Source of the DNA: Hymenobacter glacialis
Lineage (GTDB): Bacteria; Bacteroidota; Bacteroidia; Cytophagales; Hymenobacteraceae
NCBI RefSeq assembly: GCF_001816165.1
Contig: NZ_MDZC01000068.1
Span: forward strand, 1 to 64,000
Length of the DNA: 64,000 nucleotides
Direction of reading: 5' to 3'
The position numbers and the translations under genes were made by a program. The notes below the pieces were generated by a model. It saw nothing but the letters and a program-made list of their open reading frames with translations. It searched no databases and had not been told where the DNA came from. Positions 15,301-23,440 of this stretch are shown here, one piece after another. Each line of letters begins with the position of its first letter. Position 1 is the stretch's first letter.

Positions 15301-18048
15301 CTATTTGGTTGTGCTTAAGGCCACCCGCACCTTGCCAAACTCCAGAATCCGGTCGATGAACTGATACGGCGTGTAGCCGGCCAGCGCCGTTTGGTGGAAA
15401 ATGCACGTGGCGGGCGTCATGCCGGGCAGGGAGTTTACTTCGATAATCAACACCTCGACTTCGCCCTCGGTGCGCACGCGCACAAACGCGTCGATGCGGG
15501 CGTAACCCTGAATGTCGAGCACTTCGGCCACGCGGCGCAGCACGGCTTTCACCTCGTTGGAGATGCGCTGGCGCTCGGCGGGGTCGGTGGCGTAGCGGGC
15601 GGGGGTGATGTTTTGGCCTTCGCCGGCCAGGAATTTCTCTTCCAAGCTTAGCACCTCGCCGGTGGCCAGGGCCTCGCTGGCTTCAAAAACCTCAATGCTG
15701 AGCTGCCCTTCTTTGTCGTAAGCCGTGAGCAGGCCGCCCGTCACTTCCAGGAAGTGAGCCGCCCCGTCGCGGCTGATGAGCGTTTCGACCAGGAAGGCAT
15801 CCTTGCGCGGAAACTCTTCCTTGAAGCCCAGCTGCAGCACCCCGGCGGGGCCAGTCAGCAAGTCTTCCTCGGTCCGGAAAATGAGCTTGCTGAAGGCTTC
15901 CAGCTCCGCGCGGGTCTTGATTTTCTTCACCGCCGAAGAGCAGCCGTCGTCGGCGGGCTTGGCAATGAAGGGGTAAGGAAACTGCGTTTCGAGCGTGCGG
16001 TAAAAGCCTTCGGCATCGGCCCACCACTCCAGCTTGGTGGCCATACGGTGCTCGGCCACCAGCAGGCCGGCGGTGCGCAGGCGCTTGTTGGTTTCAAACT
16101 TGTTGATGGTGACGCTGCTGCTGGCCACGCCCGAGCCGTTGTAGGGAAGCCCGAATTTTTCCAGTTGCTGCTGCAGCGCGCCGTCTTCGCCGGGCCGGCC
16201 GTGCAGGGCAATAAACACCTCATCAGCCAGCTGGGCCAGGTCTTCGAAGGTAATGCGGCGCGGCAGCGCCAGCCCTTGGCCGGCGTAGGTGCTGGTGATG
16301 GTGCTGGCTTCGCGGCGGATGCGCTCCAGAATGGGGTGCGGGGCCTCGCCGGCCTCGGCGTGCTCAATCTTCTCGCGGATGTCGTCGGCGTTGTCCTTCA
16401 GCATCACGTTCACGGGCAGCACGTAGAGGCGGTGCTCATCGGCCGAGCCGGTGAGGAACACCGGCACCGGCGCGTACTTGGCCGAGGAGCTAAGCTTCTC
16501 GTAGATGTTGCGGCCGCTCTCCACCGAAATGTGCCGCTCTGAAGAGTAGCCGCCCATAATCACGGCCACGCGGATGCGCTCGGTGGTTTCGTGCTGGCGG
16601 CCGGCCACGGCGTCGTCCAGCCGGGCCAGCAGCTGCGCCAGCTTCACGGGCCGCAGTCCGGCCCGGCGCCGCGCCGCCAGCGACGTGCGAATCAGAAACG
16701 TGAGAAACTGGGACGGATTGAGACCGATTTCGGCCGCCTGGTGGAAGAAGAACGACGCCGGCAGCATGCCCGAAGTCGTGTTCGGGTCGTTGAGAAACAG
16801 CTGGCCGTCGTGCCCCACAAAGCCGTCGAGGCGCGCATACACCTGGAATCCAAACGTGCGGAACATCTCCTCGCAGGCCTCGCGGATTTCCTGAATTTTC
16901 TCTTCGGGCAAATCAATGGGCGTGACTTTGCGCGCCAGCCCGGGCAGGTACTTCGAGCGGTAGTCAAACAGCTCGTCGCCCTTTACAATCTCGGTGGGCG
17001 GCAGGGCCAGGGGCAGGCCGCTGGCGTCTTCCACCACAATGCAGCTGAACTCGCGGCCGGCCACAAAGCTTTCAATCAGCACCTGCGTTTCGCCGTCCAC
17101 GTTGGTCAGGCGCACGCTGTCGGCCGTTTCAAACCGCTCGTTGAGGGCAAAGAGCAGGGTTTCGGGGTGGTAGATAGTTGTTGGTTGGTTGTTGTCAGTT
17201 GTCAGGCCTGCATTATCACTGACAACTGACAACGGAAAACTGTCAACTAGAACCGGCAGGCCAATGCCTTCGCGGATGTCGGTGAGGTGCTGCACCCAGG
17301 CCAGCTTGTCCTGTTCGCCCAGCCGCAGCCATTCCTCTTTCGTGAGGTTTTTGCGGAACAGGCTGCGCTCCACAGCGTCCTCAAACTTGGTTAAATCGTC
17401 GGTTTTCAGAATGCTCACGCCGATGCTGGAGCCCTGGCGCGGGGCCTTTAGCACCAGCGGCAGGCCCAGCTCGCGCACCAGGTAGCTCAGTGTGGCGGCG
17501 TGGTTGGTGCTGTCCCATTCCTCGGCCTTTATGACGCGGAAAGCGGGCGTGGGCCGGCCCAGGGCGTGCAGCAGGTTCTTCTGCGCAATCTTATCGATGC
17601 CGAAGGCCGAGGGCAGAATGCCGGAACCCGAGTACGGGATGCCCAGCCACTCCAACATGCCCTGAATGGCGCCGTCTTCGCCGCCCGGCCCGTGCAGGGC
17701 CAGAAACGCGAAGTCCATGAGCAGGGGCAATTCCTCTATCTGCACCTGGCGGCCCACCTTGGCAATGGCCTGGAATTTCTCCTCGTGGCTGAGCTCGCCC
17801 AGGCTTTCGATGTACACCTGCAAATGGTGCAGCGAAGGCGGTTGCGACGACACCGGCGGGTAGAAGTCCCGAATGGTGCCCTTGTAAATAAACTGCCAGT
17901 CGAGCAGAATGAACTGCCCCAAGCTATCCACGAAGATGGGCACCGGTTGAAACAGGGCCTTATCCAAATTATCAAAGACGGTGCGGCCGCCGGCGAAAGA
18001 AATTTCCCGCTCGCGCGAAGTGCCTCCGAAAAAAATGCCGATTCTCAT
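15301..18048 (-). CDS. ddl: Tandem double D-alanine--D-alanine ligase (Ddl-Ddl fusion)
   Basis: A cytoplasmic ATP-grasp protein of 915 residues, about two and a half times a normal Ddl (300-360). It makes D-Ala-D-Ala for peptidoglycan if active. Unit 1 starts MRIGIFFGGTSREREIS, has LHGPGGEDG, FDYRSKY (omega-loop K-Y), YARLDGFV and the metal-binding segment NDPNTTSGM. Unit 2 starts near residue 490 with IMGGYSSERHISVESG and has ALHGRPGEDGALQ, EEKF, YARIDAF and the canonical IIEVNSLPGMT. Unit 1 has Asp where most Ddl proteins have Glu in E-x-N, while unit 2 is orthodox there but diverges at the omega loop. The start at 18048 is chosen because the Ddl fold begins there; the open frame upstream crosses a palindromic repeat. 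A repeat has also been inserted in frame in unit 1 (see 17191-17233). A -7 box lies 9 bases before the start. Confidence 0.9.
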   Translation of the reverse strand: MRIGIFFGGTSREREISFAGGRTVFDNLDKALFQPVPIFVDSLGQFILLDWQFIYKGTIRDFYPPVSSQPPSLHHLQVYIESLGELSHEEKFQAIAKVGRQVQIEELPLLMDFAFLALHGPGGEDGAIQGMLEWLGIPYSGSGILPSAFGIDKIAQKNLLHALGRPTPAFRVIKAEEWDSTNHAATLSYLVRELGLPLVLKAPRQGSSIGVSILKTDDLTKFEDAVERSLFRKNLTKEEWLRLGEQDKLAWVQHLTDIREGIGLPVLVDSFPLSVVSDNAGLTTDNNQPTTIYHPETLLFALNERFETADSVRLTNVDGETQVLIESFVAGREFSCIVVEDASGLPLALPPTEIVKGDELFDYRSKYLPGLARKVTPIDLPEEKIQEIREACEEMFRTFGFQVYARLDGFVGHDGQLFLNDPNTTSGMLPASFFFHQAAEIGLNPSQFLTFLIRTSLAARRRAGLRPVKLAQLLARLDDAVAGRQHETTERIRVAVIMGGYSSERHISVESGRNIYEKLSSSAKYAPVPVFLTGSADEHRLYVLPVNVMLKDNADDIREKIEHAEAGEAPHPILERIRREASTITSTYAGQGLALPRRITFEDLAQLADEVFIALHGRPGEDGALQQQLEKFGLPYNGSGVASSSVTINKFETNKRLRTAGLLVAEHRMATKLEWWADAEGFYRTLETQFPYPFIAKPADDGCSSAVKKIKTRAELEAFSKLIFRTEEDLLTGPAGVLQLGFKEEFPRKDAFLVETLISRDGAAHFLEVTGGLLTAYDKEGQLSIEVFEASEALATGEVLSLEEKFLAGEGQNITPARYATDPAERQRISNEVKAVLRRVAEVLDIQGYARIDAFVRVRTEGEVEVLIIEVNSLPGMTPATCIFHQTALAGYTPYQFIDRILEFGKVRVALSTTK
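17191..17233. repeat. Perfect 15-bp inverted repeat inside the ddl coding region
   Basis: GTTGTCAGTTGTCAG and its exact complement flank a 13-base loop. It encodes the odd residues around SVVSDNAGLTTDNNQPTT near position 272-290 of the protein, between two conserved segments of unit 1. Direct evidence of a repeat sequence in frame within a gene. Confidence 0.85.
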
Positions 18049-18056
18049 AAGTGAAG

Positions 18057-18064
18057 CAAAGGTA
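18057..18064 (-). promoter_or_regulatory. -7 box of the ddl gene
   Basis: TACCTTTG on the minus strand is a perfect TAnnTTTG. It ends only 8 bases before the ATG, so the transcript would be almost leaderless. Confidence 0.5.
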
Positions 18065-18085
18065 AGGAGGGGAACGGGGCCAGAA

Positions 18086-18279
18086 GAACGACAACTCCCC
18101 TCCTTGTTTAAGGAGGGGACGCTTACGCAAAGCGTGAGCTGGGGTGGTGAAGTCGTTGAACGATGTGGGCACGACCAGCGGCGAAATCGTTCGGCCATCG
18201 TGCAACGACTCAACCACCCCCGTCCGAGCCCTTGCCTCGAACATCCCCTCCTTAAAGAAGGAGGGGAGTTGTCGTTCTC
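18086..18279. repeat. Large nested palindrome between ddl and pgk
   Basis: Outer arms of about 35 bases (GAACGACAACTCCCCTCCTT and complement, each with its own AAGGAGGGGA hairpin) enclose an inner pair GGGGTGGT/ACCACCCC with GTCGTTG/CAACGAC and ACGATG/CATCGT. It fills most of the divergent intergenic region. Confidence 0.9.
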
Positions 18280-18294
18280 GCTGGCTTTACTTTG
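18269..18294 (+). promoter_or_regulatory. Candidate pgk promoter at the edge of the palindrome
   Basis: TTG (18269-18271), 16 bases, then TACTTTG (18288-18294), one base shorter than TAnnTTTG. The -33 part lies in the right arm of the palindrome. Confidence 0.4.
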
Positions 18295-18322
18295 CAGCCT
18301 CAAACCAACGCCTTCTCATTCG

Positions 18323-19513
18323 ATGAACACCCTCGATACCTACAATTTCGCTGGCAAGCGCGCCGTGATGCGCGTCGATTTTAACGTGCCGCTCGACAAA
18401 GACCTGCGCATCACCGACGACACGCGCATCCGCATGGCCACGCGCTCGGTGATGAAAATCCTCAACGACGGCGGCTCCGTGGTGCTGCTCTCGCACCTGG
18501 GCCGGCCCAAGGGCGGGTACGAGAAGAAGTTTTCGCTGGAAAGCCTGGTGGCGCGCCTCACCGAGGAGTATGGCCGCGAAGTGCAGTTTGGGGGCGATGT
18601 GCTGGGCGAGGAGGCCGCGCAAAAAGCTGCAGCCCTGCAGCCCGGCCAGGTGCTACTGCTAGACAACGTGCGCTTCTACAAAGAAGAAGAAGCCGGAGAT
18701 AAAGACTTTGCCGCCAAACTGGCCAAGCTGGGCACCGTGTACGTGAACGATGCCTTTGGCACCGCGCACCGCGCCCACGCCTCCACGGCCGTAATGGCCC
18801 ATTCCTTTGCGCCCGCGGACCGGGTGGGTGGCTACCTGCTGCAGTCGGAGCTCGACAACGCCAAGAAAGTGCTGGAAGAAGCCGAGCGGCCCTTCACCGC
18901 CATCATGGGCGGGGCCAAAATTTCCGACAAGATTCTCATCATCGAAAAACTGCTTGACAAGGTCGACAACCTGCTCATTGGCGGGGGCATGGCCTACACG
19001 TTTGCGGTGGCGCAGGGCGGCAAAGTGGGCAGCTCGCTGCTCGAAGCCGACAAGGTGGACCTGGCCCGCGAGCTCATCCAAAAAGCCAAGGACAAGGGCG
19101 TGAACCTGGTGCTGCCCACCGACTCGCTCATTGCTGACAAATTCGCCAACGACGCCAACGTGAAAGAGGCGCCCAACACCGAAATCCCGGAGGGCTGGAT
19201 GGGCCTCGACCTGGGCCCCGAAAGCCGCGAGGCCTTCACGGCCATCATCCGCGACAGCAAAACCATCCTCTGGAACGGTCCCATGGGCGTGTTTGAGATG
19301 CCCAGCTTCGCCAAAGGCACCGAGCAGGTGGCCCACGCCATTGCCGATGCCACCGCCAAAGGCGCTTATTCGCTCATCGGCGGCGGCGACTCGGCCGCGG
19401 CTGTGCAGCAGCTGGGCTTCGGCGAGCAGGTGAGCTACATCAGCACCGGCGGCGGCGCGCTGCTGGAGTACATGGAAGGCAAGGAGCTGCCCGGCGTGGC
19501 GGCGCTGGGCTAG
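18323..19513 (+). CDS. pgk: Phosphoglycerate kinase
   Basis: A glycolytic enzyme (396 residues) that moves a phosphate from 1,3-bisphosphoglycerate to ADP in the cytoplasm. The ATG at 18323 starts [23 protein letters not shown], the classical N-terminus with the substrate-binding [20 protein letters not shown], the hinge region [30 protein letters not shown] and the nucleotide-binding [10 protein letters not shown] are all in order. The open frame runs further upstream through the palindromic repeat, but that part is not coding. It stands alone, divergent from ddl, and is followed by a palindrome with a T run. Confidence 0.98.
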   Translation: MNTLDTYNFAGKRAVMRVDFNVPLDKDLRITDDTRIRMATRSVMKILNDGGSVVLLSHLGRPKGGYEKKFSLESLVARLTEEYGREVQFGGDVLGEEAAQKAAALQPGQVLLLDNVRFYKEEEAGDKDFAAKLAKLGTVYVNDAFGTAHRAHASTAVMAHSFAPADRVGGYLLQSELDNAKKVLEEAERPFTAIMGGAKISDKILIIEKLLDKVDNLLIGGGMAYTFAVAQGGKVGSSLLEADKVDLARELIQKAKDKGVNLVLPTDSLIADKFANDANVKEAPNTEIPEGWMGLDLGPESREAFTAIIRDSKTILWNGPMGVFEMPSFAKGTEQVAHAIADATAKGAYSLIGGGDSAAAVQQLGFGEQVSYISTGGGALLEYMEGKELPGVAALG

Positions 19514-19540
19514 CACCGCCTGGCAGCAGCAAACGCAGCT

Positions 19541-19634
19541 AAAAGGCCGTCATGCCGAGCGAGCCGAGGCATCTCGCTCGCACCGTTCAACGAAGCGAGC
19601 CAGATGCCTCGGCTGCGCTCGGCATGACGGCCTT
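19541..19634. repeat. GTCATGCCGAGC-type palindromic repeat acting as likely pgk terminator
   Basis: Arms AAAGGCCGTCATGCCGAGC and GCTCGGCATGACGGCCTTT with inner GCCGAGGCATCT pairing. The right arm runs into nine T, so it can end pgk transcription. Confidence 0.85.
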
Positions 19635-19678
19635 TTTTTTTCTACAACACTTAGCACCACTCACTTTTGAATGGAGCG

Positions 19679-20029
19679 CTAGCAGGCGCGCTCCGTCATA
19701 AACTTGAGCAGTTTGATTGCGGCATTTTCAATGTCGGAGTAGCCTTGCTGGGCGGCGCTTTCCCGGGCGGCCAGCAGGCCGTTGTGGTGCACGGCACGGA
19801 AGTCGCCATACGGGAAATGGTAGCGCTCCGGGGAGTTTTCGCGCTTGCTCATGTCAAGGCCCAGGTACCAGTTGCCGTACTCCTCAATCTCGTGGCTTTC
19901 CAGAAAAATGTCTTCATCGGCGGTGCAGGGGACGTGCGCGGCCCAGGGGCTTTTGTGGCCCTTGGTGTTGCCGTCCCGAATGAGGCGCTTGGCGTAGGTA
20001 ACGGCCTGGGGATTGAGGGAAATAGCCAT
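19679..20029 (-). CDS. Small conserved-looking protein of unknown function
   Basis: A 116-residue soluble protein starting at the ATG at 20029 (MAISLNPQAVTYAKRLIRDG); the 13 residues upstream in frame look non-coding. It is rich in H, W and Y with many acidic residues (HVPCTADEDIFLE, EEYGNWYLGLD, RYHFPYGDF), and ends in a helix with KLLKFMTERAC. The protein-like composition and codon use support a real gene. No family was recognised. It is alone on its strand between pgk and the gene at 20384-21022, with a 350-base gap upstream. Confidence 0.65.
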   Translation of the reverse strand: MAISLNPQAVTYAKRLIRDGNTKGHKSPWAAHVPCTADEDIFLESHEIEEYGNWYLGLDMSKRENSPERYHFPYGDFRAVHHNGLLAARESAAQQGYSDIENAAIKLLKFMTERAC

Positions 20030-20383
20030 GGCGTAGGGAGAGCATAGGGTGACTGAACTCTTATCCATACGCGGGCCATCATGGCAAGTTCCCAGGGCTC
20101 AGGTTTGCCGCAGAGCACGTACTATCTTGGGGTGATGGTTGAGCCCGGAAGTGGTTTGATAACAGTGTACCCCGTACTCAAGGAGCCCACGTCAGGCCTC
20201 TAGCAGCAGGCCGCTAACGCCGCGAATCGAAGCTTTCCCCGCTGATTGGCTTGGAGGTGGTTCACGGAAAACATACCGTTGCGGTCATTTAGCACGCCCA
20301 TGCAGCCACCTGCTTTGGCGCGGGCACTGCCTGCGCCTACCCCCCCCCCGTAAAATTCACCCCGGTATTTGCCTGATGGCGCC
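20030..20383. other. Intergenic, nothing recognised
   Basis: No open frame of protein-like composition and no hairpin of note. A run of nine C stands at 20341-20349. Confidence 0.5.
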
Positions 20384-21022
20384 TTAGTTCAGGTACGGGG
20401 ATTCCAGCTCCTGGCCCATGCTTTTAAGCGTGTCGGTGGTGCGGCGGCCGGTGAGGCGCGTGCTCAGGGCCTGGGCTTCGCGGGCGCTGAGCACGTCGAG
20501 CTCCCGCAGCCAGGCCACGCGGCGCAGCTGCGGCTCTATGAAGCCCAGCGGATTGACCTGGCCGTACTCGTCGCGCAAGTAGGTTTTGGTGCGACGCTCC
20601 AGCTCGGTTACCAGCGCGCGGAACGCGTCGCGCTGCCAGGGCCGGCCGGCCAGGGTCACGGCCAGGTGGGCGGTTTGCAGCCGGAAGGTGCACCACTGCT
20701 GCTCAAAGCGCAGCCAGATGGCCAGGGCATTCACCCCAAGAATCACCCACCACGAATACAGGGGAAATCCTGCTTCGCCCGTAGCCAGCCAGTCGCGCCA
20801 GGGGCCGTAGCCCACAAAAAGCAGCAGCAGCCCCGTAAGCACGAGCTGCGTGGTGGGAATGTGCCGGTGCTCGCCCGACTTCACGGGCAGCACTTCTTCG
20901 TAAGGTACTTCGGTTTCGAGCGTGGCTACCCCCTGGGGGTTGCGCTTGCAGACATACAGGCTTTCGGCCCGCAACGCAATGTGCGTGGTGCCAATGAAAA
21001 GCTGCTTTTGGGTAAAAATCAT
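20384..21022 (-). CDS. Two-TM membrane protein with SHOCT-like C-terminus
   Basis: A 212-residue inner-membrane protein of unknown role. The N-terminal 45 residues are beta-rich. Two membrane helices follow (TQLVLTGLLLLFVGYG and WWVILGVNALAIWL). The cytoplasmic C-terminal half has CTFRLQTAHLAVTLAGRP and then a helix hairpin PQLRRVAWLRELDVLSAREAQALSTRL that resembles the SHOCT oligomerisation motif. The layout looks like small membrane proteins with PH-like domains, but this is only an impression. It has no operon partner; two palindromic repeats lie upstream. Confidence 0.75.
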   Translation of the reverse strand: MIFTQKQLFIGTTHIALRAESLYVCKRNPQGVATLETEVPYEEVLPVKSGEHRHIPTTQLVLTGLLLLFVGYGPWRDWLATGEAGFPLYSWWVILGVNALAIWLRFEQQWCTFRLQTAHLAVTLAGRPWQRDAFRALVTELERRTKTYLRDEYGQVNPLGFIEPQLRRVAWLRELDVLSAREAQALSTRLTGRRTTDTLKSMGQELESPYLN

Positions 21023-21059
21023 TCGTGGAAATAACGGCTAAGGGTTTGTCGGAATTACA

Positions 21060-21150
21060 AAATGTCATCCTGAGCGCAGCGAAGACCTTCTCACCGCAGA
21101 ACAAACGCGGCGCAACGTGAGAAGTCCTTCGCTGCGCTCAGGATGACAAA
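21060..21150. repeat. GTCATCCTGAGC-type palindromic repeat
   Basis: Arms TGTCATCCTGAGCGCAGCGAAG and CTTCGCTGCGCTCAGGATGACA around a centre with CTTCTCAC/GTGAGAAG. The first of two adjacent elements. Confidence 0.85.
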
Positions 21151-21196
21151 CGGTTAGTAAGTAGTCGTGCAGAAGCAAGCGTACTGCATCTACAAC

Positions 21197-21291
21197 GTCA
21201 TGCTGAGCACAGCCGAAGCATCACTACCGCGGAGCGGGTGTAAACAAATTAACTATTGCGGTAGAGATGCTTCGACAGGCTCAGCATGACC
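21197..21291. repeat. GTCATGCTGAGC-type palindromic repeat
   Basis: Arms GTCATGCTGAGC and GCTCAGCATGAC with inner GAAGCATC/GATGCTTC. The AT-rich centre resembles that of 15197-15299. It follows the M50 protease stop on the minus strand. Confidence 0.85.
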
Positions 21292-21321
21292 GCCTTTTTT
21301 GTTATGGTTAATGTTGCGTGG

Positions 21322-22599
21322 CTACTTAAAGGGGCTCGACGTGAAGCAGACCACAAAAATAGCAACCATCACCCAGCCCAGTACCTTGCGGCCGGCGCTG
21401 AGGGGCCGCTCGTCGGGAGCGGGCGGGTGGTAGATGCCAGTGAAGCGGCCCAGCAGCAGCCCGAAAATCAGCCAGCCGGGGTTGCCAAACGCGTTGGGGA
21501 AGGCCACTGTGAACGCCAGCTGCGCCGCCCACACGCTGGCCGCCAGCAGCAGGCTCTGGCGGGGCGTGGGCATTACGCGCCAGAATATCAGCCCCAGGTA
21601 CAGGGCGTAGGCAGTGCCGCCGTATAGCCACACTTCCCAGCTGCTGCGCAGCGAAAACATGCCCAGCCCGGCGTAAAACACAAAGCCCAGAAAAATGAAC
21701 AGCACCGTTTTGTTGAAGCGCCGCCGGCCCATCAGGCCGTAGAGAATGTGGCCGCCGTCGAGCTGGCCCATGGGCAGCAGGTTGAGAGCCGTGAAAAACA
21801 GGCTGAGCGCACCGGCCAGCAGCACCGGGTAGTGCAGCAGCTCGTTGGTGTGGGGCAGACGGGCTGGGTCGGCCAGGGTAGCTTCCAGGAACTGGTAGAG
21901 CAGGGGCTTGGCCAGGGTGTAGCCGGCCGCACCCGGCGGGTACACGTGCTGGGCGTAGTTGGCGCCGTACTGCGCATACTCGGGGTGCAGGGCAAAGAGG
22001 TACTCCAGCGGCGGCAGGTGCGTGAAGCCGTAAGCCAGCACGCCCACCGCCACCACAAAGCCCGCCAGCGGCCCAGCCAAACCAATGTCGAAAAACTCGC
22101 GCCGCGAGAAAATCCGCTGCTTGATGCGGATAATGGCCCCAAAAGTGCCCAATCCCAGCGGGAAAGGAATGAAATAAGGCAGCGTCGAGCGCACCCGGTT
22201 GTAGCGCGCCGTGAAGTAATGCCCAAACTCGTGCACCGTGAGCACCGCCAGAAACGGCAGCGAAAACCACAGCCCGCGCTGCAGCTCTTCCCACAGGGCC
22301 GGGCCGCTCAACTGAAAAATATCGAAAGGCAGCCAATTAATGGGGTCTTCGCGGGCCTGCGTGAGCTGCACGCCCGCCAGCGTGGTGGTAACCAGCGTGA
22401 CCAGAAACAGCCCGATGTGCACCACCGCTTGGCGCGTGGGCGAGGGCTCCGGCCGCTCGAAGCGCCGGAACAGCCGCCGCGCCCGCAACCGCTCCGCGAG
22501 CGGGCCGGGCGCATCCGCCAGGGCCGGTGGCACCGGCGGCGCGGCCGGCCAGAAATTGGGGTCAGGACTAGGCGGGGGCGTATTCTCGGGGAAAGGCAC
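21322..22599 (-). CDS. Site-2 protease family (M50) membrane metalloprotease
   Basis: A polytopic zinc metalloprotease (about 425 residues) that cuts proteins within the membrane. The zinc-binding motif is HEFGHYF in a helix (VLTVHEFGHYFTARYNRV) and the third ligand is in LLPMGQLDGGHILYGL. Six or more membrane helices surround them, with LAGPLAGFVVAVGVL after the motif. The start is uncertain: I chose a GTG at 22599 (encoding MPFPENTPPPS), which overlaps the HAD gene by 32 bases. An ATG at 22704 would overlap it by 137 bases and add Pro/Arg-rich sequence. Both genes are on the same strand and are probably co-transcribed and translationally coupled. Confidence 0.85.
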   Translation of the reverse strand: MPFPENTPPPSPDPNFWPAAPPVPPALADAPGPLAERLRARRLFRRFERPEPSPTRQAVVHIGLFLVTLVTTTLAGVQLTQAREDPINWLPFDIFQLSGPALWEELQRGLWFSLPFLAVLTVHEFGHYFTARYNRVRSTLPYFIPFPLGLGTFGAIIRIKQRIFSRREFFDIGLAGPLAGFVVAVGVLAYGFTHLPPLEYLFALHPEYAQYGANYAQHVYPPGAAGYTLAKPLLYQFLEATLADPARLPHTNELLHYPVLLAGALSLFFTALNLLPMGQLDGGHILYGLMGRRRFNKTVLFIFLGFVFYAGLGMFSLRSSWEVWLYGGTAYALYLGLIFWRVMPTPRQSLLLAASVWAAQLAFTVAFPNAFGNPGWLIFGLLLGRFTGIYHPPAPDERPLSAGRKVLGWVMVAIFVVCFTSSPFK

Positions 22600-23221
22600 G
22601 GAGGGCTTTGGGCAGGGCGGAGGTGAGGGTGAGGGGCGGGGCCAGGTGCAGCACCTGCAGCCCCAGCCGCCGGGCCGTGGCAATGTGCTGCGGGCTGTCT
22701 TCAATAAACAACACGTCTTCGGGCTGCCAGTTCATTTCGCGCAGGGCGTGGCGGAATATTTCCTCGCCCGGCTTGCGCAGCCCCACTTCCTGGGAATAAA
22801 AAACCCGGTCGAGCACGTCGGCAATGCCGTGCCGGAAGCCGTATTGGGTGGCCAGGCGCTGGTTAATTTCGGCAATGTGCAGGGCATTGGTGTTGCTGAG
22901 CAGGGCGGTTTGGTGGCCCTGCGCCCGCAACTCGCCAATGAGGGCGAGGCGCTCGGCGGGCACGCCCAGGAGCATGGCGTGCCAGGCGGCGTCCAGCTGC
23001 GCGTCGGTGGCGTCGAGGTCGTAGACGGCGCGCAGGCCGGTGCGGAACGCGGCGGGGGAGAGGTGGCCGGTTTCAAACTGGTCGAACAGCGCCGACTGGC
23101 TGGCCTGCGAAAAGGCAATGGTGCTGCCGGCACGGCTCAGGCGGCGCATGGCAGCGGGGGTGGCGTCGTAGTCAATATCGATGATGACGCCGCCGAAATC
23201 AAATAACAGATGGGGTAGCAT
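22568..23221 (-). CDS. HAD-superfamily phosphatase
   Basis: A small cytoplasmic phosphatase (217 residues) starting at the ATG at 23221. The HAD motifs are in order: motif I HLLFDFGGVIIDIDY (the second acidic position is Gly, as in the DFGGV group), motif II LLSNTN, motif III lysine in GLRKPGEEIF and motif IV FIEDSPQHI. The cap is the helical type between motifs I and II. Its substrate cannot be told; relatives act on sugar phosphates or nucleotides. Its end overlaps the M50 protease gene. A tRNA-Met gene lies upstream on the other strand. Confidence 0.88.
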   Translation of the reverse strand: MLPHLLFDFGGVIIDIDYDATPAAMRRLSRAGSTIAFSQASQSALFDQFETGHLSPAAFRTGLRAVYDLDATDAQLDAAWHAMLLGVPAERLALIGELRAQGHQTALLSNTNALHIAEINQRLATQYGFRHGIADVLDRVFYSQEVGLRKPGEEIFRHALREMNWQPEDVLFIEDSPQHIATARRLGLQVLHLAPPLTLTSALPKALRAFPREYAPA

Positions 23222-23229
23222 GGGTTGGC

Positions 23230-23261
23230 TTGTTTTTCCGTGGGCGAAGGTCGTACTTTTG
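23230..23261 (+). promoter_or_regulatory. Promoter of tRNA-Met
   Basis: TTG (23230-23232), a 21-base spacer and TACTTTTG (23254-23261), the same -7 box as for tRNA-Arg. The tRNA starts about 60 bases later. Confidence 0.65.
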
Positions 23262-23320
23262 TGCTGTTGGAGGGCTGGCAACGGCGAAGGTTGAGGTGAA
23301 AGATGACTGCCTCCGGCAAC

Positions 23321-23394
23321 GGGCCCATAGCTCAATCGGTTAGAGCAACTGACTCATAATCAGTAGGTCCTCGGTTCGATTCCGAGTGGGCCCA
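23321..23394 (+). tRNA. tRNA-Met (anticodon CAT)
   Basis: Acceptor GGGCCCA/TGGGCCC with discriminator A, anticodon stem ACTGA/TCAGT around CTCATAA, and T arm CTCGG-TTCGATT-CCGAG. The first acceptor pair is G-C, so it is not the initiator; elongator Met is more likely than Ile with a modified CAT. CCA is not encoded. Confidence 0.93.
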
Positions 23395-23400
23395 CGGAAA

Positions 23401-23440
23401 AAGCCTGTAAACAGCTATAATTTAGCTGTTTACAGGCTTT
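23401..23440. terminator. Terminator of tRNA-Met
   Basis: Perfect 16-bp stem AAGCCTGTAAACAGCT/AGCTGTTTACAGGCTT. Confidence 0.9.

Noticed and set aside
17981..18322. N-terminal extensions of pgk and ddl across their intergenic region
   Set aside because: Both frames are open through the palindromic repeat, but the conserved protein starts (MNTLDTYNF and MRIGIFFGG) begin later and the extensions have no protein character.
20341..20349. Run of nine C as a phase-variation tract
   Set aside because: It is not inside or directly before a gene that I can recognise.
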